Made by a program: the position numbers and the translations under genes
Notes under the pieces: generated by a model
Databases searched by the model: none
What the model was told of the DNA's origin: nothing
Seen by the model: only the letters and a program-made list of their open reading frames with translations
In this document: positions 1 to 5,772 of the stretch, one piece after another
Numbering within the stretch: the stretch's first letter is position 1
Layout: every line of letters starts with the position of its first letter
Source of the DNA: Bacillota bacterium
GTDB lineage: Bacteria > Bacillota > Clostridia > Tissierellales > Sporanaerobacteraceae
Length of the DNA: 7,197 bases
Direction: 5' to 3'
Assembly: GCA_029779375.1 (NCBI GenBank)
Contig: JAKPAR010000205.1
Span: forward strand, 1-7,197

Positions 1-1
1 T

Positions 2-433
2 ATAGGACTAGGAGATTATTCAAAATTTATAATTGAAAAAAAGAAATTTAGAATTTTTGTCAGCTTTTATATTGATTTAGGAGTATTTCATTTCAATATT
101 GATAACGATTTCATTATACTATTTGGCCACACTATTGAACATAGATTTGAAAATAAACTGACTCGAGAAAAATGTAAAGCTCTATTCAAAGCCCTCTCTG
201 ATGAAACAAGATTAGATATAATAAAAATCACAAGCCAGCGTCCTTGGTACAATAAAGAATTAGCAGATTATTTTAATTTATCGACAGCAACTTTGTCCTA
301 TCATTTAAATTTGCTGCTTGATTTAGATATAATTAATTTCGAACCTAGCGTCAACAATAGATACTATTACACAACAGATAAAAAACATCTAAAAAATCTG
401 TTTGATATGGCCTTAAATGAAATAGTTGAATAA
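2..433 (+). CDS. ArsR-family winged-helix transcriptional regulator, C-terminal part (5' end outside window)
   Basis: The frame is open from the window edge to a TAA at 431-433, giving 143 residues with no start, so the gene begins to the left. Residues about 57-135 form an ArsR-type winged helix: KALSDETRLDII leads into the first helices, ELADYFNLSTATLSYHL is the helix-turn-helix with the recognition helix, and the wing follows (VNNRYYYTT). The preceding 50 residues are a mixed hydrophobic stretch, probably the end of an N-terminal effector or dimerisation domain. This resembles the long ArsR proteins that carry an extra N-terminal domain rather than the compact metal sensors; no CxC-type metal site is visible in the part seen. 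It is the only plus-strand gene and converges on the kinase gene, with 28 bases between the two stops. Its ligand and targets cannot be inferred. Confidence 0.85.
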   Translation: MGLGDYSKFIIEKKKFRIFVSFYIDLGVFHFNIDNDFIILFGHTIEHRFENKLTREKCKALFKALSDETRLDIIKITSQRPWYNKELADYFNLSTATLSYHLNLLLDLDIINFEPSVNNRYYYTTDKKHLKNLFDMALNEIVE

Positions 434-438
434 AGAAA

Positions 439-461
439 AGGGAATCCCTCTAAGATTCCCT
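439..461 (-). terminator. Intrinsic terminator between convergent genes
   Basis: Perfect arms GGGAATC (440-446) and GATTCCC (454-460) enclose a 7-nt loop and extend by one A-T pair (439/461). On the minus strand the hairpin starts one base after the kinase stop codon and is followed by TTTTCTTT, a good U-tract. On the plus strand it follows the regulator stop by six bases, but the trailing sequence TCTATTCC is a poor U-tract. It should therefore work best for the kinase and perhaps weakly for the plus-strand regulator. Confidence 0.8.
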
Positions 462-1337
462 CTATTCCATCAATTCATAGTGACTATTTATAATTGGATA
501 TTTCAAAGTATCTAATACTCTTTCTAAAAGGACTCCCTCTCTTTCGGGATATCCAAATCCATAGCTTGCTGTAATTGCGTTTGTAATAAATTGAGCTGCT
601 CTATTCAAAGCCATAGGCAAACTATCTCCTGTAAGTAGACTGCCAACTAAAACTGATGTAAATGCATCCCCTGTGCCTGGATATTTTACAGGAATATATT
701 TACAATCCACTTTCCAAAACTTATTGTTTATCTTGTCATAAGCCATAACATCTGTAGTGTTTTCTTTGTCCTCATCTAGAACAGATGTTATGACAACTGT
801 ACTTGGTCCCATGTCTGACAATTCAACCAACCATTCTTTTATTTCATCTTCTCTGATACTTATAACATCAGATTTATTCAATAGATATGCTGCTTCTGTA
901 AAATTTGGAGTGATAATATCTGCTTTTTTTATCAAATATCTCATCTTTTCTACCATATTTATATCCATAGTCGAATACAAATCTCCATTATCTCCCATGA
1001 CAGGATCTATTACTATAAGATTGGAAGACCTTTTGAAACTTTCAATAAACTTAAATATTATATCTATTTGTTTTGGTGAACCTAAAAATCCACTGTATAT
1101 ACAGTCAAAGTCTAGATTTTCTCTCTTCCAATGGTTCATATAACTTTCCATATGGCCAGTTAAATCTACAAATGTAAAATCTTCAAATCCATCTGTTTGA
1201 GTGGATAGTATTGCCGTTGGAAAGGGACATACTTGAATACCCATTGTTGAAAGTATGGGTATTATTGTGGTTAGAGACGCTCTGCCAAATCCAGACAAAT
1301 CATGTATGGCAGCAACTCTTTTCACTGGACTTTTCAT
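462..1337 (-). CDS. pdxK: Pyridoxamine kinase (PfkB/ThiD-fold pyridoxal/pyridoxamine/pyridoxine kinase)
   Basis: This 291-residue cytosolic kinase is predicted to phosphorylate B6 vitamers with ATP in the pyridoxal-5'-phosphate salvage pathway. Family motifs run in the expected order: HDLSGFGRASL near the N-terminus (residues 12-22, substrate side), DPVMGDNG at 111-118, TPNFTEA at 143-149, and the anion hole/catalytic motif GTGD at 221-224, whose Asp224 is the presumed catalytic base. The length is normal for the family. The ATG at 1335-1337 follows AAGGGG (1349-1354) by 11 nt; another ATG directly after that ribosome site runs into a stop within four codons and is excluded. TATAAT-like -10 hexamers lie upstream. 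It is the last gene before a terminator and looks monocistronic. The HDLSG-type N-terminus favours pyridoxamine kinase over hydroxymethylpyrimidine kinase ThiD, but the exact vitamer preference is inferred from family membership only. Confidence 0.9.
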   Translation of the reverse strand: MKSPVKRVAAIHDLSGFGRASLTTIIPILSTMGIQVCPFPTAILSTQTDGFEDFTFVDLTGHMESYMNHWKRENLDFDCIYSGFLGSPKQIDIIFKFIESFKRSSNLIVIDPVMGDNGDLYSTMDINMVEKMRYLIKKADIITPNFTEAAYLLNKSDVISIREDEIKEWLVELSDMGPSTVVITSVLDEDKENTTDVMAYDKINNKFWKVDCKYIPVKYPGTGDAFTSVLVGSLLTGDSLPMALNRAAQFITNAITASYGFGYPEREGVLLERVLDTLKYPIINSHYELME

Positions 1338-1377
1338 TAAAAATTCATCCCCTTAGTAAAAATAGCTCTTTTATTTA

Positions 1378-1400
1378 ATTATAATACATTTTATATTATA
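1378..1400 (-). promoter_or_regulatory. Possible pdxK promoter (-10 hexamers)
   Basis: Two exact TATAAT hexamers occur on the minus strand at 1395-1400 and 1378-1383, about 40-60 bases upstream of the kinase start and downstream of the peroxiredoxin terminator. No good TTGACA-like -35 element sits at the right distance from either, and the region is AT-rich enough to give such hexamers by chance, so the exact promoter is uncertain. Confidence 0.35.
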
Positions 1401-1428
1401 TCCATAGCCTTTGATCTAAATATAACTT

Positions 1429-1460
1429 AAAACCAGTAGAAATATTTCTACTGGTTTTTT
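1429..1460 (-). terminator. Strong palindromic terminator after prxU
   Basis: A perfect 24-base palindrome, ACCAGTAGAAAT (1432-1443) joined to its complement ATTTCTACTGGT (1444-1455), is flanked by A-runs on one side and T-runs on the other. It overlaps the peroxiredoxin stop codon (1459-1461). On the minus strand it is followed by TTTAAGTTATA. The plus-strand T-run (1455-1460) is longer, so it could act in both directions, but no plus-strand gene reads into it. It separates prxU from pdxK. Confidence 0.8.
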
Positions 1461-2103
1461 AAGGTAAATCTTTATAGCAAAGATACCAATCTACACAACA
1501 TAGACCTTCTTCGCCTTCTACTCTTCTTAAAAGTTCTTCATAAGTTTGTGGTGCAGGTACAACAACTGGCTGACCAGGATACCAATTAGCTGGCGTTGCA
1601 ACCTTTGCCATATCGGAGGTCTGCAGAGCAATCAAAAGTCGAAGCATTTCATTGGTGTTTCTACCATTGGTCAGTGGATAAACTAGTATTGCTCTTATTA
1701 TTTGATTTGGATCTATAAAAAATACATTTCTTACTGTTGTTGTAGTCCCCGTAGTAGGCGAAAACATACCATACATTCTTGCTATGCTACCATCTCTATC
1801 TGAAATTATTGGAAAAGGTATTTGAATCCCTGTATTTTGATATATATTATAAACCCATGCCAAATGAGAAGAATTGCTATCTATACTGAGCCCCAAAAGT
1901 GCAGCATTTCTATCCATGAAGTAATTATATTGCTTTGCCAAAGCAATAAATTCAGTGGTTCAAACAGGAGTAAAATCACCTGGATGAGAAAACAAAACTA
2001 CCCATTTGCCCTTAAAGTCTGAAAGTTTTATTGGCCCAAAAGTTGTCTGGGCTGAAAAATCAGGGGCTTTCATACCTATTTTTAAACAAATATCTTCATT
2101 CAT
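1459..2103 (-). CDS. prxU: Selenocysteine-containing peroxiredoxin (in-frame TGA at the peroxidatic position)
   Basis: A 214-residue AhpC/TSA-fold peroxiredoxin, expected to reduce H2O2 and organic peroxides in the cytosol using a thiol donor. Reading from the ATG at 2101-2103, codon 48 is TGA (1960-1962) inside [13 protein letters not shown]. This is the family's PxxxTxxC active site, with selenocysteine in place of the peroxidatic Cys. Both sides of the TGA are conserved peroxiredoxin sequence in one frame, and a bSECIS-like hairpin follows. The conserved catalytic Arg is in [10 protein letters not shown] (Arg125). The C-terminal half has the Prx6-type features [10 protein letters not shown] (about 172-181) and an end with Cys202, Cys203 and Cys209 (CCVDWYLC), candidates for resolving residues. 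The start is fixed by GGTGGTGA at 2109-2116, 5 nt before the ATG; an in-frame ATG at 2116-2118 lies within that site. Selenocysteine peroxiredoxin is known from Peptoclostridium (Eubacterium) acidaminophilum. A conventional call from the TTG at 1939-1941 would lose the active site. Confidence 0.93.
1928..1948 (-). promoter_or_regulatory. Bacterial SECIS-like hairpin directing Sec insertion
   Basis: Within the coding sequence, the mRNA downstream of the UGA folds into UUGCUUU-GGC-AAAGCAA (1946 down to 1930), extended by A-U and U-A pairs to a 9-bp stem with a 3-nt loop. The loop begins with G and lies 20 nt after the UGA. This matches the known bacterial SECIS pattern of a short stem-loop with a G in the first loop positions at about 16-37 nt from UGA, bound by SelB. 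The stem is perfectly paired. Confidence 0.88.
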
Positions 2104-2107
2104 TATA

Positions 2108-2174
2108 TTCACCACCATAAAATATTTTATAATCTATCTACTACATAATATGCTTGTCATCATTAGGTGGTGAA
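2108..2174 (-). promoter_or_regulatory. 9-bp inverted repeat that pairs with the prxU ribosome binding site, plus candidate promoter elements
   Basis: The prxU ribosome site GGTGGTGAA (2116 down to 2108 on the minus strand) has an exact complement, TTCACCACC, at 2174 down to 2166, 49 nt upstream and just past the SLH gene stop. In a transcript reading through from the SLH gene the two arms could pair and hide the ribosome site. The same upstream arm could instead supply a -35 (TTCACC) with TATTAT (2145-2150) as -10 at 18-bp spacing; such a transcript would lack the arm. A 14-base AT palindrome (2117-2130) sits between the arms, directly upstream of the ribosome site. No clear terminator for the SLH gene is visible here. 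Confidence 0.45.
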
Positions 2175-2184
2175 ATACTAATAT

Positions 2185-3981
2185 TTACTTTTTCCTCAAT
2201 TGTTCTATTCTATCCTTGACATTGTATGGAACCAAAGTTTTCTGTGAATAGGTAAGACCATCGTATTCACTAATTATTTCCGTTACTTCAAATATATCAT
2301 CTTCTACCAATTCATCAACTTTATTGCTTAATTGCAAAGCTTTATACAAATCTTCTTGTGATGGTACTGTTGTTTTATATAAATTATTTAGATAATCTCT
2401 TACAATCGAAATACCATAGTCTGGATTCGGAGCCCAAAACCCTCCTAAATCTTCTACATACTCTACTGTTCCTGCCCATTTAGCTGTATTGGTCTTGTAC
2501 CATCTGGGATGTGGTTCTCCTACTGGAGCAACCCCACAGTAGATACCCATATGATTAAAATGTCCCCTCACACCATCCTCTGGTGTAAGAAAAGTTTCAT
2601 GATCTTCAGTTCTATCACCTACTGGATTAAGTATTTTTATTCCAGCCCAATTGTTCATCTCTGGTCTCACTACTCCAGTATATCTTCCAAAATTAGTTTC
2701 TTTGGCTGCTTGTACATATAGTATTTCTGGATTCATTCCAGTCAATTCTCCATATTGCCAATAAATAGGAGCTACATCCACAAATCTCTTATGGGCACCT
2801 TTTTTTATAGCCCATGCTTGTCCCTGTTCTACAGTTGCTTTAGTTCTTGACTTGATTTGAGTCTTTAAGGATTGAATTTTCGCTTCAATTTTCAAGAGTT
2901 TATCAATATCTTCTTGAGACACTTTAGATTTTTCTACATCTGGTAAACTATCAAATAATTTTCTTGCGCTTTCAGTCTTTGTTTTAGTTTCTACTGTAAT
3001 TTCATTGATTTCACTTAGATTTGGCAGTTCTTTAACCAATTTTACAAATTCTTCATCTTTTGAAATTTGTTTTATTGGTTCTGTAGGTTTAGAAATGACA
3101 GTTTCATCAAACTTCCTATTTGTCACAAAAGCTTGAAATCCTTTATAAATCACTTTCTCTTTGTATGCATCTGCATCTATTTTAGTTGAAAACTTTCCTG
3201 CCATTACACAATAATTTTGGTTGTTTGGATCTATAACTACAAAAGCATCTCCAAATCCTGCAGCTTTCAATGCAGTTTCTTGTACCAATGCTAGTTCTCC
3301 ACTTCTATAAGTCCCGGTTTGGACATAATATAAATCAATATTTGTATTATTCTCTGGTTTAATTTCTGGAGTTTGTATCATATTTTTGCTAATATTGGCA
3401 AGTATTTTTGCACTTTCTGCTCTTGTTATCTGCTTTTTAGGACCAAAGGTCCCATCTGGGTATCCTGTCATATAACCAACATTTCTTACAGCTCCAACAT
3501 AGCCAATAGCTAAATTACTTATCTCTGAGCAGTCCAAAAAATATGATGCAGAAAATATATCTTCCTCTAATCCACAAGTAATTCCTACAATTCTAGCTAC
3601 CTCTTCACGTGTAATATATGTATTTGGCAAAATATTTTGACCTTCAGCTTCAAGAATATATCCAGCCTTGACTCCCTTAGCCACTTCATCATAGAACCAA
3701 TTGCCTTTATTTACATCTGGGAAATTTATTTCTGCAGTTCCCGAATATCCCATTATTCCATTGATAATTTTATAAAATTCCGCTTTTTTTATATAATTAT
3801 TTGGCTTAAAAGTACCATCTGGATAACCTTTCATGATATCTTTTTGACTTAAATATAGTATGTCATTCTTTGCCCAATGATTCACTATATCTGAAGCTCC
3901 TGCAAAAGAAGTAGTACCATTAGAAAATATAAATAATGACATAAACAAAATAGATAGTATCTTCTTCATCCTATTTTTCAT
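2185..3981 (-). CDS. Secreted SLH-domain protein with SPOR-like and glucosaminidase-type peptidoglycan hydrolase domains
   Basis: A 598-residue cell-surface protein, predicted to hydrolyse peptidoglycan while anchored to secondary cell-wall polymers. In order: a signal peptide (KNRMKK then a hydrophobic core, cleavage near SFA-GA at about 27-29); three SLH domains (about 31-77, 87-137, 148-197) with MKGYPDGTF and TGYPDGTF motifs and KKAE/TREE/TRAE signatures; a SPOR-like domain (217-288, starting YYVQTGTY), a fold that usually binds glycan; a charged helical linker (310-378); a glucosaminidase/lysozyme-like domain (385-535) with the likely catalytic Glu428 in AAKETNFG and the family's WAGIK and GFWAPNPDYG segments; and a short C-terminal helical repeat (541-596). 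The ATG at 3979-3981 is chosen because GGGGGA (3989-3994) lies 7 nt upstream; the ATG at 3994-3996 overlaps that ribosome site. The gene stands alone, between rluF and prxU. Likely roles are cell-wall turnover or cell separation; bond specificity is not proven by sequence. Confidence 0.88.
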   Translation of the reverse strand: MKNRMKKILSILFMSLFIFSNGTTSFAGASDIVNHWAKNDILYLSQKDIMKGYPDGTFKPNNYIKKAEFYKIINGIMGYSGTAEINFPDVNKGNWFYDEVAKGVKAGYILEAEGQNILPNTYITREEVARIVGITCGLEEDIFSASYFLDCSEISNLAIGYVGAVRNVGYMTGYPDGTFGPKKQITRAESAKILANISKNMIQTPEIKPENNTNIDLYYVQTGTYRSGELALVQETALKAAGFGDAFVVIDPNNQNYCVMAGKFSTKIDADAYKEKVIYKGFQAFVTNRKFDETVISKPTEPIKQISKDEEFVKLVKELPNLSEINEITVETKTKTESARKLFDSLPDVEKSKVSQEDIDKLLKIEAKIQSLKTQIKSRTKATVEQGQAWAIKKGAHKRFVDVAPIYWQYGELTGMNPEILYVQAAKETNFGRYTGVVRPEMNNWAGIKILNPVGDRTEDHETFLTPEDGVRGHFNHMGIYCGVAPVGEPHPRWYKTNTAKWAGTVEYVEDLGGFWAPNPDYGISIVRDYLNNLYKTTVPSQEDLYKALQLSNKVDELVEDDIFEVTEIISEYDGLTYSQKTLVPYNVKDRIEQLRKK

Positions 3982-4011
3982 CAAGTAATCCCCCATTCGA
4001 TTTTTGCATTA

Positions 4012-4060
4012 ATATATTTAGATTTTATATCAATTTATAACAAATTACTATCTAAATGCT
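4012..4060 (-). repeat. Nested AT-rich inverted repeats in the rluF-SLH intergenic region
   Basis: In the 104-base gap between the SLH gene start and the rluF stop, ATTTAGAT (4016-4023) pairs exactly with ATCTAAAT (4050-4057), with a smaller AATTT/AAATT stem nested between. It has no GC-rich stem or U-tract, so it is not a convincing terminator. It lies where the SLH gene promoter or 5' leader should be. No clear -35/-10 pair could be assigned, and chance is possible in such AT-rich sequence. Confidence 0.3.
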
Positions 4061-4085
4061 TATATTGTCATAATATTTTAATATG

Positions 4086-4787
4086 TCATTTTCTCCCTAT
4101 GCTCTTTAGCTCTTCTTCTGTTAAATATCTCCACTTTCCTACTGGCAAATCTTTTAAACTTATATTCATGATTCGAATTCGCTTTAAACTTATAACCTTA
4201 TATCCAAGTTGATTGCACATTCTTCGAATTTGACGATTTAATCCTTGAGACAAAATGATTTTAAAAGTTCGATCATTTATCTTAAATACTTTGCAACTCT
4301 TTGTGATTGTATATTCATTTTTAACTGGATTGTAAATTTTAACTCCTCTAGACATGTTTTTTATAAACGAAGAAGTGATTTTTTTGTTGACCATCACAAT
4401 ATATTCTTTTTCATGATTGTTTTCTTCTCTTAAAATTTCATTTACAATGCTGCCATCACTTGTAAGAAGAATTAATCCTTCAGAATCCTTGTCAAGTCTC
4501 CCAATTGGGAAAATTCTTTCAGGATAATTTACAAAATCTATAATATTTCCCTCCACATGTCTCTCAGTTGTACAAGTGATACCTACTGGTTTATTCAGTG
4601 CAATATATACATGGTCTTTCTTTTCCTCTAATACTTTCCCATTTACCTCAACTTTATCATCTGGTTTCACTATATATCCAAGTTCTGCAATTTGACCATT
4701 AACTTTCACCTTTTTTTGTTTAATCATCTCATCAGCTTCTCTCCTAGAACAAAGTCCCGTTGAACTAATAAAATTGTTAAGTCTCAT
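4086..4787 (-). CDS. rluF: 23S rRNA pseudouridine synthase, RluF family
   Basis: A 233-residue RNA-modifying enzyme that isomerises a uridine in 23S rRNA (U2604 in the E. coli RluF reaction) to pseudouridine. Residues 1-50 are an S4 RNA-binding domain (RLNNFISSTGLCSRREADEM). The catalytic domain has KPVGITCT at 66-73, and the motif GRLDKDSEGL (96-105) with catalytic Asp99. QGLNRQIRRMCNQLGY (181-196) followed by LKRIRIMNISL is typical of the RluF/RluB/RluE branch and closest to RluF. The ATG at 4785-4787 is chosen because it begins the S4 domain exactly and follows GGATGG inside the end of the LysR gene; a longer frame to 4844 adds only LysR-overlapping residues. The LysR stop is one base upstream, so translation is probably coupled. 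Exact target position is inferred from E. coli. Confidence 0.9.
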   Translation of the reverse strand: MRLNNFISSTGLCSRREADEMIKQKKVKVNGQIAELGYIVKPDDKVEVNGKVLEEKKDHVYIALNKPVGITCTTERHVEGNIIDFVNYPERIFPIGRLDKDSEGLILLTSDGSIVNEILREENNHEKEYIVMVNKKITSSFIKNMSRGVKIYNPVKNEYTITKSCKVFKINDRTFKIILSQGLNRQIRRMCNQLGYKVISLKRIRIMNISLKDLPVGKWRYLTEEELKSIGRK

Positions 4788-4788
4788 A

Positions 4789-5673
4789 CTACCATCCTTC
4801 CAATAAATCAACAAATTTTTCTGAAGCAGGAGAAAGAGATACACTTTTCAAATAACAAACTCCTATACTTCTCTTTGGTATCTCTTCAGTTGTTTGCACT
4901 TCATACAATACTCCCGCTTGTAGATATTCTTGTGAAAATTCTCGTATGACACATGATATGCCTAAATTAATTTTTGCAAATTCTAACAACAATTCATGAG
5001 AACCAAGTTCAATTTCTGGTTTAATTCTAATACCTTTAGATAAAATATATTTTTCTACATATTGTCTTGAATTTGACTTAGGTTCAAGTAATATAAGTGG
5101 AAATTTTGCTATCTCCTCTAGTGTTAAGTATTTAGATAAATTTTTCTTGTATTTTTCCCCATATACAAAGACATCATGAATTTCCATCAATTCTTTTACT
5201 TCCAAAGAAGAGTCCCTAATAGGCAAATTGCATATTGCAATATCAACTTCTCCAGATTTTAAAAGTGTACAAAGTTCGAGCGTTGTACGATTCACAACTT
5301 TTAGCTTGATATTTGGATATCCATTGTGAAACTTTTCCAAATAAGGCAACAAAAAATAGCGTGAAATAGTATCTCCAACACCTATTTTCAATTCACCCAC
5401 CATTAAATTTTTAGATTCCTGTACCTTTTTTTCCCCTACACTGATTAAGTTCATAGCTGAATTTGCATATTCAAACAATATTTGACCTTCATTTGTAAGT
5501 ATAACACCCTTAGGAGTTCTGGTGAAAAGCCGCATTCCAAGTTCTTCTTCAAGTTGCATGATTGCCTGACTGACAGCTGGTTGAGTCATAAAAAGCACTT
5601 TTGCAGCTTTTGAAAAGCTTTCACATTTGGCTACCTCACAAAAAATTTTATATAAATCCAATCTAACAGACAT
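4789..5673 (-). CDS. LysR-family transcriptional regulator
   Basis: A 294-residue LTTR. The N-terminal winged helix-turn-helix spans about residues 1-62; LYKIFCEVAKCESFSKAAKV, MTQPAVSQAIMQLEEELG and MRLFTRTPKGVILTNEG are near-consensus. A linker helix (about 63-92) leads to a two-lobed periplasmic-binding-protein-like effector domain (about 94-290), opening with GELKIGVGDTISRYFLLPYL as in CysL/YwfK/CbbR-like members. The start is set by AAGGAG (5681-5686) 7 nt before the ATG at 5671-5673; an upstream in-frame ATG at 5695-5697 lacks a ribosome site. Its stop overlaps the ribosome site of rluF, one base away, making a two-gene unit. LTTRs often regulate a divergent neighbour, but none exists here, since topB upstream is on the same strand, so targets other than itself are not evident. 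The inducer is unknown. Confidence 0.92.
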   Translation of the reverse strand: MSVRLDLYKIFCEVAKCESFSKAAKVLFMTQPAVSQAIMQLEEELGMRLFTRTPKGVILTNEGQILFEYANSAMNLISVGEKKVQESKNLMVGELKIGVGDTISRYFLLPYLEKFHNGYPNIKLKVVNRTTLELCTLLKSGEVDIAICNLPIRDSSLEVKELMEIHDVFVYGEKYKKNLSKYLTLEEIAKFPLILLEPKSNSRQYVEKYILSKGIRIKPEIELGSHELLLEFAKINLGISCVIREFSQEYLQAGVLYEVQTTEEIPKRSIGVCYLKSVSLSPASEKFVDLLEGW

Positions 5674-5713
5674 ATAAGCACTCCTTATATTTAGCATTCT
5701 TCTGATTTATTTT

Positions 5714-5758
5714 ACTTATATCATAAGTTATTATATATCCCAAGAAATACTATGCAAA
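5714..5758 (-). promoter_or_regulatory. lysR promoter with a dyad over the start point
   Basis: On the minus strand TTTGCA (5753-5758) and an exact TATAAT (5730-5735) are spaced by 17 bases, a good vegetative sigma-A-type promoter about 57 bases upstream of the LysR ATG. The expected start point near 5723 lies inside a perfect 15-base dyad, ACTTAT-ATC-ATAAGT (5714-5728). A dyad at that position would suit autorepression by the LysR product, a common behaviour of the family; the binding itself is inferred. Confidence 0.6.
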
Positions 5759-5772
5759 AAATTCTTGTTTCA

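Noticed and set aside
757..1143. Plus-strand open frame of 128 codons inside pdxK
   Set aside because: It is antisense to a well-supported kinase, its translation has no recognisable motif, and no ribosome site was seen. The shorter plus-strand frames inside prxU, the SLH gene and rluF are rejected for the same reasons.
1459..1941. Short peroxiredoxin frame beginning at the TTG at 1939-1941
   Set aside because: It would start inside the SECIS-like stem, lacks a ribosome site and loses the whole active site. The upstream half is intact in the same frame, interrupted only by the Sec TGA.
1957..2103. Peroxiredoxin as a pseudogene with a nonsense mutation
   Set aside because: The stop is TGA, not TAA/TAG, lies exactly on the peroxidatic Cys codon, is followed by a SECIS-like hairpin, and no other damage is present in the gene.
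2117..2130. AT palindrome upstream of prxU as a PerR or Fur box
   Set aside because: It does not match the PerR TTATAATnATTATAA pattern or a Fur box well enough, and such palindromes are frequent by chance in AT-rich intergenic DNA.
4788..4844. Longer rluF start overlapping LysR
   Set aside because: The extra 19 residues are not part of the S4 domain, which begins exactly at MRLNNF with its own ribosome site.
5741..5767. CAAGAA/TTCTTG hairpin as the topB terminator
   Set aside because: The stem is only 6 bp, the loop is 15 nt, no U-tract follows, and it overlaps the lysR promoter.
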